Of a DNA stretch of 64,000 nt, positions 8,279 through 16,807 are shown one piece after another; within the stretch, counting starts at the first letter, position 1, and the number at the start of each line of letters is the position of its first letter. The stretch spans positions 3,100,001-3,164,000 of the forward strand of contig NZ_CP032698.1 of assembly GCF_003627815.1 (NCBI RefSeq), read 5' to 3'. The DNA is from Streptomyces hundungensis. Lineage in GTDB: Bacteria > Actinomycetota > Actinomycetes > Streptomycetales > Streptomycetaceae. The position numbers and the translations under genes are program-made. Below the pieces are notes generated by a model. The model was not told the DNA's origin and made no database searches. It saw nothing but the letters and a program-made list of their open reading frames with translations.

Positions 8279-8860
8279 TCAGGCGCCGCCCCGTGCCACA
8301 CAGTCCGCCAGGTGGTCGTCGACCAGACCGCAGGCCTGCATCAGGGCGTACGCCGTGGTCGGGCCGATGAAGCGCAGTCCGCGCTTCTTCAGGGCCTTGG
8401 ACAGGGCCGTCGACTCGTCCGTGACGGCCGGGACGTCGGCGAGGGTGCGCGGGGCCGGGCGGGTGGCCGCGTCCGGCGCGTACGACCAGATGAGGGCGTC
8501 GAGCTCGCCGGGGGCCCAGCCGGCCAGGGCCTGGGCGTTGGCGACCGTCGCCTCGATCTTGAGGCGGTTGCGGATGATGCCCGTGTCGCCGAGCAGGCGC
8601 TCCTTGTCGGCGTCGGTGAACTCCGCGACCGCCGCGATCTCGAAGTCGGCGAAGGCCCGCCGGAAGCCATCGCGGCGGCGCAGGATCGTGATCCAGGAGA
8701 GACCCGACTGGAAGGCCTCAAGGCAGAGCCGTTCGTACAGCGCGTCGTCGCCGTGCACCGGGCGGCCCCACTCGGTGTCGTGGTACGCCACGTAGTCCTC
8801 GGTGGACAGGCCCCAGGGGCAGCGCGGCCGGCCGTCGGGGCCGGGGATCGTCCCGCTCAT
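8279..8860 (-). CDS. tag: DNA-3-methyladenine glycosylase I
   Basis: 193 aa. Tag excises 3-methyladenine from alkylated DNA as the first step of base-excision repair. Family landmarks: CPWGLSTEDYVAYHDTEWGRPVHGD at the N-terminus (the Cys and His contribute to the structural zinc site), LCLEAFQSGLSWITILRRRDGFRRAF in the middle, and GLRFIGPTTAYALMQACGLVDDHLADC at the C-terminus with the remaining zinc ligands. The start overlaps the stop of the upstream DivIVA-like gene by 4 nt, so both are likely co-transcribed from upstream of 9252. M. tuberculosis also pairs tagA (Rv1210) with a small DivIVA-like gene. Confidence 0.95.
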   Translation of the reverse strand: MSGTIPGPDGRPRCPWGLSTEDYVAYHDTEWGRPVHGDDALYERLCLEAFQSGLSWITILRRRDGFRRAFADFEIAAVAEFTDADKERLLGDTGIIRNRLKIEATVANAQALAGWAPGELDALIWSYAPDAATRPAPRTLADVPAVTDESTALSKALKKRGLRFIGPTTAYALMQACGLVDDHLADCVARGGA

Positions 8861-9252
8861 CGCCGGGGCTCCTCGTCGGACGACGGCTCGGTCGGCGACT
8901 CGGACGGCGACTCGGTCTCGATGGTGGCCGGCGAGGGTGCCGGGCGGCCGCCTCCGGCCGGGCTCGCGGCGCTCTGGAGCTCGGCGATCCGCGCGTCCCG
9001 CTCGGCGAGCTCGGCGCCCAGCCTGCTCAGCACGTCGTCGACGTCCGCCATGCGGTAGCCGCGCAGCACCACCGGGATGCGCAGGGCCTCCACGTCGGCC
9101 CTGGCGACCGGGCGGTGCTCGGGCAGCGGGTCCACGAGGTGCTCCGGCCCGGCGTCCGGCAGCACCGCGGCGTCGTCACCGCCGCCGCCCACCACGGCCA
9201 GGGTCACGGCGGTGACCACGACGACCATCGCGATCAGCAAGAACCAGAACAC
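8857..9252 (-). CDS. DivIVA-domain membrane-anchored small protein
   Basis: 131 aa. An N-terminal transmembrane segment (VFWFLLIAMVVVVTAVTLAVVGGG) is followed by a short DivIVA-like helix-turn (IPVVLRGYRMADVDDVLSRLGAELAERDARIAEL, about 65-98) and an acidic Ser/Glu/Pro-rich tail. The GTG at 9252 is selected because GGAAGAGG lies 7 nt before it and translation starts directly into the membrane helix; the frame is open further upstream but contains no domain. The tail ends by overlapping the tag start. DivIVA relatives mark curved membrane at poles and septa; a single short segment such as this cannot be assigned a specific role. Confidence 0.85.
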   Translation of the reverse strand: MFWFLLIAMVVVVTAVTLAVVGGGGDDAAVLPDAGPEHLVDPLPEHRPVARADVEALRIPVVLRGYRMADVDDVLSRLGAELAERDARIAELQSAASPAGGGRPAPSPATIETESPSESPTEPSSDEEPRR

Positions 9253-9364
9253 GTGCGAGCCTCTTCCGACGCCGGAATCTGTCGGGTCCGATCGTGCCAT
9301 GCGGCACTGACAGTTAGGGTCGCAGGCGGACAACGGCCGGACCACAGCAAAGGACAACAGGGGT

Positions 9365-10249
9365 ATGCACAGCGGAACGGACCGCGGCACGCTGCGGCTT
9401 GGCCGACGCGAATTCACCGCGTACGAACCGGTGATCATGGCCATCGTCAACCGGACCCCCGACTCCTTCTACGACCAAGGCGCGACCTTCCACGATGAGC
9501 CCGCGCTGGCCCGCGTCGAGCAGGCGGTGGCCGAGGGCGCGGCCATCATCGACATCGGCGGGGTGAAGGCGGGCCCCGGCGAGGAGGTCACCGCCGAGGA
9601 GGAGGCCCGGCGCACGGTCGGGTTCGTGGCCGAGGTGCGCAGGCGCTTCCCGGACGTCGTCATCAGCGTGGACACCTGGCGCCATGACGTGGGCGCGGCG
9701 GTCTGCGAGGCCGGCGCGGACGTCCTCAACGACGCCTGGGGCGGCGTCGATCCGAAGCTGGCCGAGGTCGCGGCGCGTTACGGGGCCGGCCTGGTGTGCA
9801 CCCACGCGGGCGGTGTGGAGCCGCGCACCCGGCCGCACCGGATCGCGTACGACGACGTCATGGCGGACATCCTGCGGGTCACCGTGGGCCTCGCGGAGCG
9901 GGCCGTGGCGCTGGGCGTGCGGCCGGACGGGATCATGATCGACCCGGGCCACGACTTCGGGAAGAACACCCGGCACAGCCTGGAGGCGACGCGGCGCCTG
10001 GCGGAGATGAGCGACACGGGGTGGCCGGTCCTGGTCTCGCTCTCCAACAAGGACTTCGTGGGCGAGACGCTGGACCGGCCGGTGAAGGAACGGGTGATCG
10101 GGACGCTGGCGACGACGGCGGTGTCCGCGTGGCTGGGCGCCCGGGTCTACCGCGTCCACGAGGTTGCGGAGACCCGCCAGGTCCTCGACATGGTGGCGTC
10201 CATCGCGGGCCACCGCGCCCCGGCGGTGGCCCGCCGGGGGCTCGCCTAG
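9365..10249 (+). CDS. folP2: Dihydropteroate synthase-like protein, FolP2 type
   Basis: 294 aa, pterin-binding TIM barrel. The entry motif reads MAIVNRTPDSFYDQGATF where catalytic DHPS enzymes normally have NVTPDSFSDGG; other barrel motifs are IDIGGVKAGPG, ISVDTWRHDVG, LNDAWGGVDP, IDPGHDFGKNT and LVSLSNKDFVGE. This pattern closely resembles mycobacterial FolP2, reported to lack DHPS activity, so the product may not be the main folate enzyme. The ATG at 9365 is used although no good ribosome site is visible. The neighbours tag, DivIVA-like, LOG and dapE are also the M. tuberculosis folP2 neighbours. The gene diverges from the DivIVA-like gene. Confidence 0.88.
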   Translation: MHSGTDRGTLRLGRREFTAYEPVIMAIVNRTPDSFYDQGATFHDEPALARVEQAVAEGAAIIDIGGVKAGPGEEVTAEEEARRTVGFVAEVRRRFPDVVISVDTWRHDVGAAVCEAGADVLNDAWGGVDPKLAEVAARYGAGLVCTHAGGVEPRTRPHRIAYDDVMADILRVTVGLAERAVALGVRPDGIMIDPGHDFGKNTRHSLEATRRLAEMSDTGWPVLVSLSNKDFVGETLDRPVKERVIGTLATTAVSAWLGARVYRVHEVAETRQVLDMVASIAGHRAPAVARRGLA

Positions 10250-10280
10250 GACCCGGCCCCCACGGACAGGCCCTGGGCGC

Positions 10281-11042
10281 CTACCGCCCGGCCTCCTTGG
10301 TGACCAGCGCGATCGCCTCGTCCACGTCGTCGGTGACGTGGAAGAGCAGAAGGTCCTTCTCGGAGGCCTTGCCCTGGGCGATCACCGTGTCGCGCAGCCA
10401 GTTCACGAGACCGCCCCAGTACTCGGTGCCGAACAGCACGATCGGGAAGCGGGTGACCTTGCCGGTCTGCACCAGGGTGAGCGCCTCGAACAGCTCGTCC
10501 AGGGTGCCGAGTCCGCCCGGCAGCACCACGAAGCCCTGGGCGTACTTGACGAACATGGTCTTGCGCACGAAGAAGTAACGGAAGTTGATCCCGATGTCGA
10601 CGTGCGGGTTGAGCCCCTGCTCGAAGGGGAGCTCGATGCCGAGGCCCACGGAGACGCCGTTGCCCTCACGGGCACCCCTGTTCGCGGCCTCCATCGCGCC
10701 GGGACCGCCACCGGTGATCACAGCGAAGCCCGCGTCGACCAGGGCCCGGCCGATCCGGACGCCGGCCTCGTACTCGGGCGTGCCGGCCGGGGTGCGGGCC
10801 GAGCCGAACACGCTGATGGCGCTGGGCAGTTCGGCGAGCGCGCCGAAGCCCTCGACGAACTCCGACTGGATGCGCATGACCCGCCAGGGGTCGGTGTGCA
10901 CCCACTGCGAGTCGCCCTCGGTGTCGAGCAGACGCTGGTCGGTGGTGCCGGCCTGGACCTGGTCGCGGCGGCGCAGCACCGGTCCGAGCCGCTGTTCCAG
11001 CCGCTGCTCCGCCGGAAACGGGTTTCCCTCGGGGTTGGCCAT
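10281..11042 (-). CDS. LOG-family (TIGR00730) nucleotide phosphoribohydrolase
   Basis: 253 aa. It has the lysine-decarboxylase-like/LOG fold signatures GGGPGAMEAANRGA and PGGLGTLDELFEALTLVQTGK (the PGGxGTxxE motif). Family members cleave ribose-5-phosphate from cytokinin nucleotides or AMP-like substrates, releasing the free base. Start ATG at 11042 with GGAGGGAG upstream; the frame continues upstream in an arginine-rich, non-homologous reading and is not used. It converges on folP2 (31-bp gap) and lies downstream of dapE on the same strand. The old annotation 'lysine decarboxylase' should not be applied. Confidence 0.92.
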   Translation of the reverse strand: MANPEGNPFPAEQRLEQRLGPVLRRRDQVQAGTTDQRLLDTEGDSQWVHTDPWRVMRIQSEFVEGFGALAELPSAISVFGSARTPAGTPEYEAGVRIGRALVDAGFAVITGGGPGAMEAANRGAREGNGVSVGLGIELPFEQGLNPHVDIGINFRYFFVRKTMFVKYAQGFVVLPGGLGTLDELFEALTLVQTGKVTRFPIVLFGTEYWGGLVNWLRDTVIAQGKASEKDLLLFHVTDDVDEAIALVTKEAGR

Positions 11043-11187
11043 GCCGTGCTCCCTCCGCTGACGATGTTGCGCGTGCTCAGCCAGGGTAGGTCGGTGAACG
11101 TGACGAATGGCGGAATTTGGGCGGGCCACACCGCTACCGGCGCCTTGAGCGCGGGGACGGCCCGGGCGGGCGGGCCGTCGCGGGGTC

Positions 11188-12267
11188 TCAGCCGGTGAGC
11201 CAGGCCCGCAGCCGCCGCTCGCACCGGGTGATCCGCTCGACCTGGACGTGCTCGTCGCGCTTGTGGGCCAGAAGCGCGTCGCCGGGCCCGTAGTTGACGG
11301 CCGGGATGCCGAGGTCGCCGAAGCGCGAGACGTCGGTCCAGCCGAACTTGGGCCGTGCGGTGCCGCCGACGGCGGCCATGAAGGCGGCCGCGGCCGGGTG
11401 CGAGAGGCCGGGCAGCGCGGCCCCCGAGTGGTCGTCGACGACGAACTCGGCGATGTCACAATCCGCGAAGACCTCGCGGACGTGGTCGAGGGCCTGCTCG
11501 CCGGTGAGGTCGGGCGCGTAGCGGTAGTTGACGACGACCGTGCAGACGTCCGGGATCACATTGCCCGCGACGCCCCCTTCGATGCGTACCGCGTTGAGGC
11601 CCTCGTGGTACTCCAGGCCGTCGATCACCGGGCGGCGCGGCTCGTAGGCGGCCAGCTTGGCGAGGATGGGGGCGGCCGTGTGGACGGCGTTGGACCCCAT
11701 CCAGCTGCGGGCGGAGTGGGCCCGCTCGCCGCTGGTCCTCAGCAGGACCCGCAGGGTTCCCTGGCAGCCGCCCTCGACCTCGGTGTCGGAGGGTTCGAGG
11801 AGCACCGCGAAGTCGCCCGCCAGCCACTCCGGGTGGGCCTCGGCGATCTTGCCGAGGCCGTTGAGGTCGGCCGCGACCTCCTCGTTGTCGTAGAACACGA
11901 AGGTCAGGTTCCGGTTGGGCTCGGTCACCGTCTGTGCGATGCGCAGCTGCACCGCCACGCCCGACTTCATGTCGCTCGTCCCGCAGCCCCACAGCACGCC
12001 GTCCTCGTCGAGGCGGGAAGGCACGTTGTCGGCGATCGGCACGGTGTCGATGTGCCCGGCCAGGATGATCCGTTCGGCCCGGTCGAGATGGGTGCGCGCC
12101 ACGATGTTGTTGCCGTGGCGGTCGACGGTGAGGTGCGCCAGCTTGCGCAGCTCGCGCTCGATGGCGTCCGCCAGCGGCTTCTCGTCGCCGCTCACGGAGG
12201 CGAAGTCGACGAGCCGGGCGGTCAGCGTGGGCGCGTCCGCGGTGAGATCCAGAGTGCTTGGGGCCAT
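11188..12267 (-). CDS. dapE: Succinyl-diaminopimelate desuccinylase
   Basis: 359 aa, M20 di-zinc hydrolase making LL-diaminopimelate for lysine and peptidoglycan. Metal ligands and catalytic residues are visible: GHIDTVP (His), GCGTSDMKSG (bridging Asp), YDNEEVAAD (catalytic Glu and ligand), LEPSDTEVEGGCQGT, and the C-terminal His in LAHKRDEHV. The dimerisation lid lies in the middle (SARSWMGSNAVHTAAPILAKL). The ATG at 12267 is chosen by homology to the family N-terminus; it has no Shine-Dalgarno, and a TAGGGT lies about 9 nt upstream, so a leaderless transcript is possible. It diverges from the gene at 12326 with a 58-bp gap. The other dap gene in the window is dapC at 14130. Confidence 0.93.
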   Translation of the reverse strand: MAPSTLDLTADAPTLTARLVDFASVSGDEKPLADAIERELRKLAHLTVDRHGNNIVARTHLDRAERIILAGHIDTVPIADNVPSRLDEDGVLWGCGTSDMKSGVAVQLRIAQTVTEPNRNLTFVFYDNEEVAADLNGLGKIAEAHPEWLAGDFAVLLEPSDTEVEGGCQGTLRVLLRTSGERAHSARSWMGSNAVHTAAPILAKLAAYEPRRPVIDGLEYHEGLNAVRIEGGVAGNVIPDVCTVVVNYRYAPDLTGEQALDHVREVFADCDIAEFVVDDHSGAALPGLSHPAAAAFMAAVGGTARPKFGWTDVSRFGDLGIPAVNYGPGDALLAHKRDEHVQVERITRCERRLRAWLTG

Positions 12268-12325
12268 GCGTTTGACCCTAACTCCACCACCGGGGGTCCC
12301 TTCGCGCTCCAGTACGGTGGGCACC

Positions 12326-13288
12326 GTGTCCGAGCCCACCACTCTCCCGCGCCCCTCCCGACGCGGCCGCCTCCTGCGTGTAGGGGCGGCCCTGGCCGTG
12401 CTGTTCGCGCTCGCCGGTTATCTGGTGGTGCAGTACGTGAGCGGCGGACCCGGCGCTCCGCGCTGTGTGGCGGGGTCGGGCGGCGGCGACGGCGCGACGT
12501 TCGGCATGAGCCCCGAGCAGGCCGAGAACGCGGCGACGATCACGGCCGTCGGCCTCGCGCACAAGATGCCGGAGCGGGCCGTGACGATCGCGCTGGCCAC
12601 CGCCCTCCAGGAGTCGGGCCTGCGCAACCTGGACCACGGCGACCGGGACTCGCTGGGCCTGTTCCAGCAGCGGCCCTCGATGGGCTGGGGCAGCGCCGAG
12701 CAGATCATGGATCCGGTGTACTCGGCGGGGAAGTTCTACCAGCACCTGGCCGAGGTGCCCGACTACTCGACCCTTCCGCTGACGGTGGCCGCCCAGCGGG
12801 TCCAGCGCAGCGGTTTCCCGGAGGCGTACGCGAAGCACGAGCCGGACGCCACGGTGCTGATGAGCGCGCTGACCGGCCGTGAGTCCGCGTCGCTGACCTG
12901 CACGGTGGCCAAGAACGCGCAGCCCGGTGACCCCGCGCGGGTGCGCGAGGACCTGACGCGGGCCTTCGGCCGGGGCGTGGTACCGGCCGAGCGCCCGGCC
13001 GGCTCCGATGTGGTGGTGCCGGTACGGGCCACCGAGGGCACGGCCACCCCCGGCGCCGGCCGGGAGCAGCGCGGCTGGGCCCTGGCGAACTGGGCGGTGG
13101 CCCACGCCGAGACCCTGCACATCGCGCGGGTCGCGTACGCGGGCCGGGTCTGGAGCGCGGAGGACTCGGCGGACGGCTGGACGGCCGGGTCCGGGGCCGC
13201 GTCGGGGGCCGCCTCGCCGGGGCCGGGGGGCGCCGCGGGGGGTTCGGGCGCCGGTTCCCCGGAGGTCCGGATCACCGTGGCGTCCTAG
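12326..13288 (+). CDS. Lysozyme-like membrane protein (often mis-annotated heavy metal transporter)
   Basis: 320 aa. A basic N-terminus, one transmembrane helix (about 18-38, VGAALAVLFALAGYLVVQYV), then an extracytoplasmic region with ALQESGLRNLDHGDRDSLGLFQQRPSMGWG (about 93-122), which resembles the catalytic segment of lysozyme-like/SLT domains found in actinobacterial cell-wall hydrolases; the Glu in QESGL would be the acid. The C-terminus is Gly/Ala/Ser-rich. The GTG at 12326 is the start that puts the basic residues before the helix; the ribosome site is weak. No metal-transport features are present. A peptidoglycan-acting role is inference. Confidence 0.8.
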   Translation: MSEPTTLPRPSRRGRLLRVGAALAVLFALAGYLVVQYVSGGPGAPRCVAGSGGGDGATFGMSPEQAENAATITAVGLAHKMPERAVTIALATALQESGLRNLDHGDRDSLGLFQQRPSMGWGSAEQIMDPVYSAGKFYQHLAEVPDYSTLPLTVAAQRVQRSGFPEAYAKHEPDATVLMSALTGRESASLTCTVAKNAQPGDPARVREDLTRAFGRGVVPAERPAGSDVVVPVRATEGTATPGAGREQRGWALANWAVAHAETLHIARVAYAGRVWSAEDSADGWTAGSGAASGAASPGPGGAAGGSGAGSPEVRITVAS

Positions 13289-13606
13289 ATCGCCCGCCGC
13301 CACAACCGGCCGTCCGTTCGGGCGAGCACTCGACCGAAGTACGGCCGCCCACCCGGTTCCAGGTTTCGCACCCCCGTCCGGGTGCCCACCCGACGAATCG
13401 TCAATTCCCTTGCCGGGACCGGGATCTGACGTTGCATCAGGCTGACGTCCGGCGAATCATTTGCCCGTTTTTATCCATAGTGGATTATGCGACGCATTAC
13501 GAACTCTTTACCGGGGCTCACCGCAACCTCTCCTCCCCTCACGGCGGTTGTCACTGCGTCCGAACGCCGGACAGCGACACATTTCCAACCCGTCTGAAGG
13601 AGCATC
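13289..13606. other. Intergenic region with a small palindrome, 318 bp
   Basis: This is the leader of the secreted-protein gene at 13607 and AT-richer than its surroundings from about 13440. It contains the palindrome ATCCATAGTGGAT (13473-13485). GAAGGAG before 13607 is the ribosome site. No open gene is visible; the region probably carries the promoter. Confidence 0.45.
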
Positions 13607-14056
13607 ATGTCCCTCCCCCTGACCCGTCGGATCGCCCGCGCCGCGCTGCTCATCGCGGCAGGTGCAGCGCCCGTGGTCGGTGCGGCCGGCTCCGCAAGCG
13701 CCGTGGAACTTCCCCAGGCCGCCCCGAACCTCAGCGGCCTGACCCAGATGGACCCCAGCTCGGTCAGCAACGCCGTCGACGGAGCGACCCAGAAGGCCAC
13801 CGGCATGGCCGGCACCACCGGCGCCGACACCGTCAAGAAGGCCGTACCGGCGGCGGGCAAGACGGTCGGACAGACGGGCAAGGTGGCGACCCCGGCCGCG
13901 CAGAAGGCGGCCGGTGACGCGGCGAGCAGCGCGGGCGACATCCTCGGCTCGACCGCCAAGACCGCCACCCAGAGCGGCCTGCCCACCGGCGGCCTGCCCA
14001 CCCAGGGCCTGCCGAGCACCGACCAGCTCCCCCTGAAGAGCCTGCCGCTGGGCTGA
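13607..14056 (+). CDS. Small secreted protein, unknown function
   Basis: 149 aa. A Sec signal peptide (MSLPLTRRIARAALLIAAGA... with cleavage expected after GSASA, around residue 31) precedes a mature region rich in Ala, Gly, Thr, Lys and Gln with loose repeats (GATQKATGMAG, KTVGQTGKVATPAAQKAAG) and a C-terminus of short LPTGGLPTQGLPSTDQLP repeats. There are no cysteines and no recognised domain. ATG start with GAAGGAG at good spacing. A long AT-richer leader precedes it and a strong hairpin follows, so it looks like a stand-alone, possibly well-expressed secreted protein. Confidence 0.82.
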   Translation: MSLPLTRRIARAALLIAAGAAPVVGAAGSASAVELPQAAPNLSGLTQMDPSSVSNAVDGATQKATGMAGTTGADTVKKAVPAAGKTVGQTGKVATPAAQKAAGDAASSAGDILGSTAKTATQSGLPTGGLPTQGLPSTDQLPLKSLPLG

Positions 14057-14075
14057 CCCGGTCGCAGGTGACGCG

Positions 14076-14111
14076 AAGGGGCCCGGGGAGTACCCACTCC
14101 CCGGGCCCCTT
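14076..14111. terminator. Bidirectional hairpin terminator
   Basis: A perfect 16-bp stem (14076-14091 with 14096-14111) and 4-nt loop ACCC lie between the convergent secreted-protein gene and dapC. Confidence 0.85.
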
Positions 14112-14129
14112 GCGCGTCAGCGCGCCGCG

Positions 14130-15227
14130 TTACGGCGCGAGGCGCTTCACGGCCGCCTCGACGCGCTCGTCGGTCGCCGTGAACGCGACCCGCACGAACC
14201 GCTCGCCCGCCTCGCCGTAGAAGTCGCCCGGCGCCACCAGGATGCCGAGCTCGGCGAGATGGGCCACCGTCTGCCAGCAGCCCTCGTCGCGGGTCGCCCA
14301 CAGGTACAGGCTCGCCTCGCTGTGCTCGATGCGGAAGCCGTGCCGCTCCAGGGCCTCGCGCAGCGCGGCCCGTCGCGCCGCGTACCGCTCGCGCTGCTCG
14401 TGCACATGCACGTCGTCGCCGAGCGCCGCGATGGTGGCGGCCTGGACGGGCGCGGCGGTCATCATGCCGCCGTGCTTGCGGATCTGGAGCAGCTCGCCGA
14501 GCACCTCGGCGTCACCGGCGACGAACGCGGCCCGGTAGCCCGCCAGGTTGGAGCGCTTGGACAGCGAGTGGACGGCCACGACGCCCTCGAAGCTGCCGCC
14601 GCACACGTCCGGGTGGAGCACCGAGACGGGCTCGGCCTCCCAGCCCAGCTCCAGGTAGCACTCGTCGGAGAAGACCAGCACGCCGTGCTCGCGCGCCCAC
14701 GCCACGATGCGGACGAGCTCGTCCTTGGGCAGGACCCGACCCGTGGGGTTGGACGGCGAGTTGAGCCAGAGGAGCTTCAGACGGGTGGGGTCGAGCTCGG
14801 TGGGGTCGTCGTAGACGACCGGCTCCGCGCCGCACAGCCGCGCGCCGACCTCGTAGGTCGGGTACGCGAGCCGCGGGTAGGCCACCTGGTCGCCGGCGCC
14901 CAGACCCAGCTGGGTCGGCAGCCAGGCCACCAGCTCCTTGGAGCCGACCACCGGCAGGATGTGGGTGTGCTCGACGGAGCGGGCCCCCAGGCGCTTCTCC
15001 AGCCAGCCCTTGATCGCGTCCCGCAGCGCGGGCGTGCCCCATACCGTGGGATAGCCCGGCGAGTTCGCGGCCCCGGCCAGGGCCTCCCGCACCAGCGCCG
15101 GGACCGGGTCGACGGGCGTGCCGACGGAGAGGTCCACGATGCCGTCCGGGTGGGCCGCGGCCGTCGCCTTGTACGGCTCCAGCTTGTCCCACGGAAAGAC
15201 GGGAAGACGTGAGGAGACTGCGCTCAC
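14130..15227 (-). CDS. dapC: Succinyldiaminopimelate transaminase
   Basis: 365 aa, class I/II PLP aminotransferase of the actinobacterial DapC type acting in lysine/DAP synthesis. Visible PLP-fold features: NSPSNPTGRVLP (cofactor Asn), FSDECYLELGWE (Asp to the pyridine nitrogen), VHSLSKRSNLAGYRAAF (Schiff-base Lys in SLSK) and the C-terminal Arg in GERFVRVAFT. GTG start with a weak ribosome site. It lies 105 bp downstream of the ferredoxin gene on the same strand, with a perfect hairpin between, so part of its transcription may be readthrough. The ferredoxin-dapC pair also occurs in mycobacteria (fdxC-Rv1178). Confidence 0.92.
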   Translation of the reverse strand: MSAVSSRLPVFPWDKLEPYKATAAAHPDGIVDLSVGTPVDPVPALVREALAGAANSPGYPTVWGTPALRDAIKGWLEKRLGARSVEHTHILPVVGSKELVAWLPTQLGLGAGDQVAYPRLAYPTYEVGARLCGAEPVVYDDPTELDPTRLKLLWLNSPSNPTGRVLPKDELVRIVAWAREHGVLVFSDECYLELGWEAEPVSVLHPDVCGGSFEGVVAVHSLSKRSNLAGYRAAFVAGDAEVLGELLQIRKHGGMMTAAPVQAATIAALGDDVHVHEQRERYAARRAALREALERHGFRIEHSEASLYLWATRDEGCWQTVAHLAELGILVAPGDFYGEAGERFVRVAFTATDERVEAAVKRLAP

Positions 15228-15289
15228 GAAAGGTGCTCACTTTCTCGTACGTACGGTGCCGCGGGCGGCCGCGCCGGGAAACACCGCGG

Positions 15290-15317
15290 CCCCGTACGGC
15301 AGACGTGCCGTACGGGG
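15290..15317 (-). terminator. Hairpin between ferredoxin gene and dapC
   Basis: A perfect 12-bp stem (15290-15301 with 15306-15317) and a GACG loop, 16 nt after the ferredoxin stop. It would terminate or attenuate transcription before dapC. Confidence 0.75.
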
Positions 15318-15332
15318 ACCGGGGAGACGCTG

Positions 15333-15653
15333 TCAGCCGTTCTGCGGCGGCAGCGCTGCGATGAAGGGGTGGTCCCGCTCGATGAGGCCGAGCTTGGAGG
15401 CGCCACCGGGCGAGCCGAGCTCGTCGAAGAACTCCACGTTCGCCTTGTAGTAGTCCTTCCACTCGTCCGGGGTGTCGTCCTCGTAGAAGATCGCCTCGAC
15501 CGGGCACACCGGCTCGCAGGCGCCACAGTCGACGCATTCATCCGGGTGGATGTACAAGGACCGGGAGCCCTCGTAGATGCAGTCGACCGGGCACTCTTCG
15601 ATACACGCCTTGTCCTTGACGTCTACACAAGGCTGCGCGATGACGTAGGTCAC
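15333..15653 (-). CDS. fdxA: 7Fe ferredoxin (3Fe-4S/4Fe-4S)
   Basis: 106 aa, small acidic electron carrier. Cys pattern CVDVKDKACIEECPVDC followed by CVDCGACEPVCPVEAI is that of the seven-iron ferredoxins of actinobacteria, with a C-terminal extension (YEDDTPDEWKDYYKANVEFF). Start GTG at 15653 (MTYVIAQPC) with GGAGG upstream; the longer open frame upstream is arginine-rich and not used. It diverges from the acetyltransferase gene. The redox partner is unknown; in this family cytochromes P450 and ferredoxin reductases are typical partners. Confidence 0.95.
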   Translation of the reverse strand: MTYVIAQPCVDVKDKACIEECPVDCIYEGSRSLYIHPDECVDCGACEPVCPVEAIFYEDDTPDEWKDYYKANVEFFDELGSPGGASKLGLIERDHPFIAALPPQNG

Positions 15654-15794
15654 GCTGTCGTTCCTCCTCGATAGGGCGCGGCGGGCCGATCTGCGGCTCC
15701 GTCCACGTGGCGCGCGGGAGCGCGGCGTCGTCGATGCCCGCACCTAGTATCTCCGGTTCGGGGCACGATCCGAACAGGAGGGGCGGAGAGACCT

Positions 15795-16790
15795 GTGGAA
15801 TTCACCACCGGCGGACGGCTTGAGGTCCGAATCACGGCCGCCGATACGGGCAAACGCGTATCAGTCCGGCGTCTGAGCTCCAGCGGAACTCCAGGCTCCT
15901 TGTTCACCGACACGGTCGGCGTGCTCACATCGTGGGACAACGGTGTGTTGTCGATCACACGAAAGGGCGGCGAGACGGTACGCGTCGAGGAGTCGAGCCT
16001 GGTGGCGGGCAAGGTCGTCCCGGCCGCTCCCGCCCGTCGGCGCGGTCCGGCCGCCTCCTTCGCCGAGCTCGCGCTCGTCACGGCCCGCGCCTGGCAGCCG
16101 GTGGAGAGCGAACGGCTCGGCGAGTGGACGCTGCGGGCGGCCTCCGGCTTCACCCGCCGGGCCAACTCGGCCCTCCCGCTGGGCGACCCGGGCCTGCCCC
16201 TCGCCGACGCCCTCGTCCACGTACGCGACTGGTACGCGACCCGGGACCTTCCCGCCTACGTCCAGACCGCCACCGGCGCCGAGGGCACCCAGGAGTCGCT
16301 CTGCGCGGAGCTCGAACAGGCGGGCTGGGAGCGGGAGGTGAGCGCGGAGGTGAGGATCGCGGCGCTCGCGCCCATCGCCGACGTGGCCGCGGACGTGTCC
16401 CGGGTGCGCCTGGAGCGCGACGTGGACGAGGCCTGGCTCAGCCGCTACCAGCGCTTCGGCACGCCCGGCGAGCACGTCCTGAAGGTGCTGCGCTCGGGCC
16501 CCTCGGTGTGGTTCGCGTCCGTCCCCGGCGAGGGGGCCGCGCCCGCGGCGATCGGGCGGTGCGTGGTGGACGGGCGCTGGGCGGGCTTCATGGCGGTCGA
16601 GGTGGACCCGGCGCACCGCCGACGGGGTCTGGCGACGGCCGTGATGGGGGCCCTGGCCCGCCGGGCCCTGGATGAGGGCGCCTCGGCGGCCTGGCTCCAG
16701 GTGGAGTCCGACAACGAAGGCGCCCGCACGCTCTACGACGGCCTGGGTTTCGCGACCCACCACGGCTACCACCACTTCCGCTCCCACTGA
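15795..16790 (+). CDS. GNAT-family N-acetyltransferase with N-terminal extension
   Basis: 331 aa. The N-terminal 75 residues (VEFTTGGRLEVRITAADTGKRVSVRRLSSS...VGVLTSWDNGVLSITRKGG) look like a small beta domain found in actinobacterial GNAT proteins. The C-terminal GNAT fold has the acetyl-CoA motif A in VEVDPAHRRRGLATAVMGALA (RxxGLA) and motif B in LQVESDNEGARTLYDGLGF. GTG start with GGAG about 10 nt upstream. It precedes the transglutaminase-like gene by 17 bp, so the two probably form an operon. The substrate (small amine or protein N-terminus) cannot be told. Confidence 0.88.
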   Translation: MEFTTGGRLEVRITAADTGKRVSVRRLSSSGTPGSLFTDTVGVLTSWDNGVLSITRKGGETVRVEESSLVAGKVVPAAPARRRGPAASFAELALVTARAWQPVESERLGEWTLRAASGFTRRANSALPLGDPGLPLADALVHVRDWYATRDLPAYVQTATGAEGTQESLCAELEQAGWEREVSAEVRIAALAPIADVAADVSRVRLERDVDEAWLSRYQRFGTPGEHVLKVLRSGPSVWFASVPGEGAAPAAIGRCVVDGRWAGFMAVEVDPAHRRRGLATAVMGALARRALDEGASAAWLQVESDNEGARTLYDGLGFATHHGYHHFRSH

Positions 16791-16807
16791 CCGAGCACGA
16801 GGCCGAC

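Noticed and set aside
10281..11042. Lysine decarboxylase
   Set aside because: PGGxGTxxE and length define the LOG phosphoribohydrolase family; no PLP-decarboxylase features.
12326..13288. Heavy metal transporter
   Set aside because: Only one transmembrane helix, no metal-binding motif; lysozyme-like segment instead.
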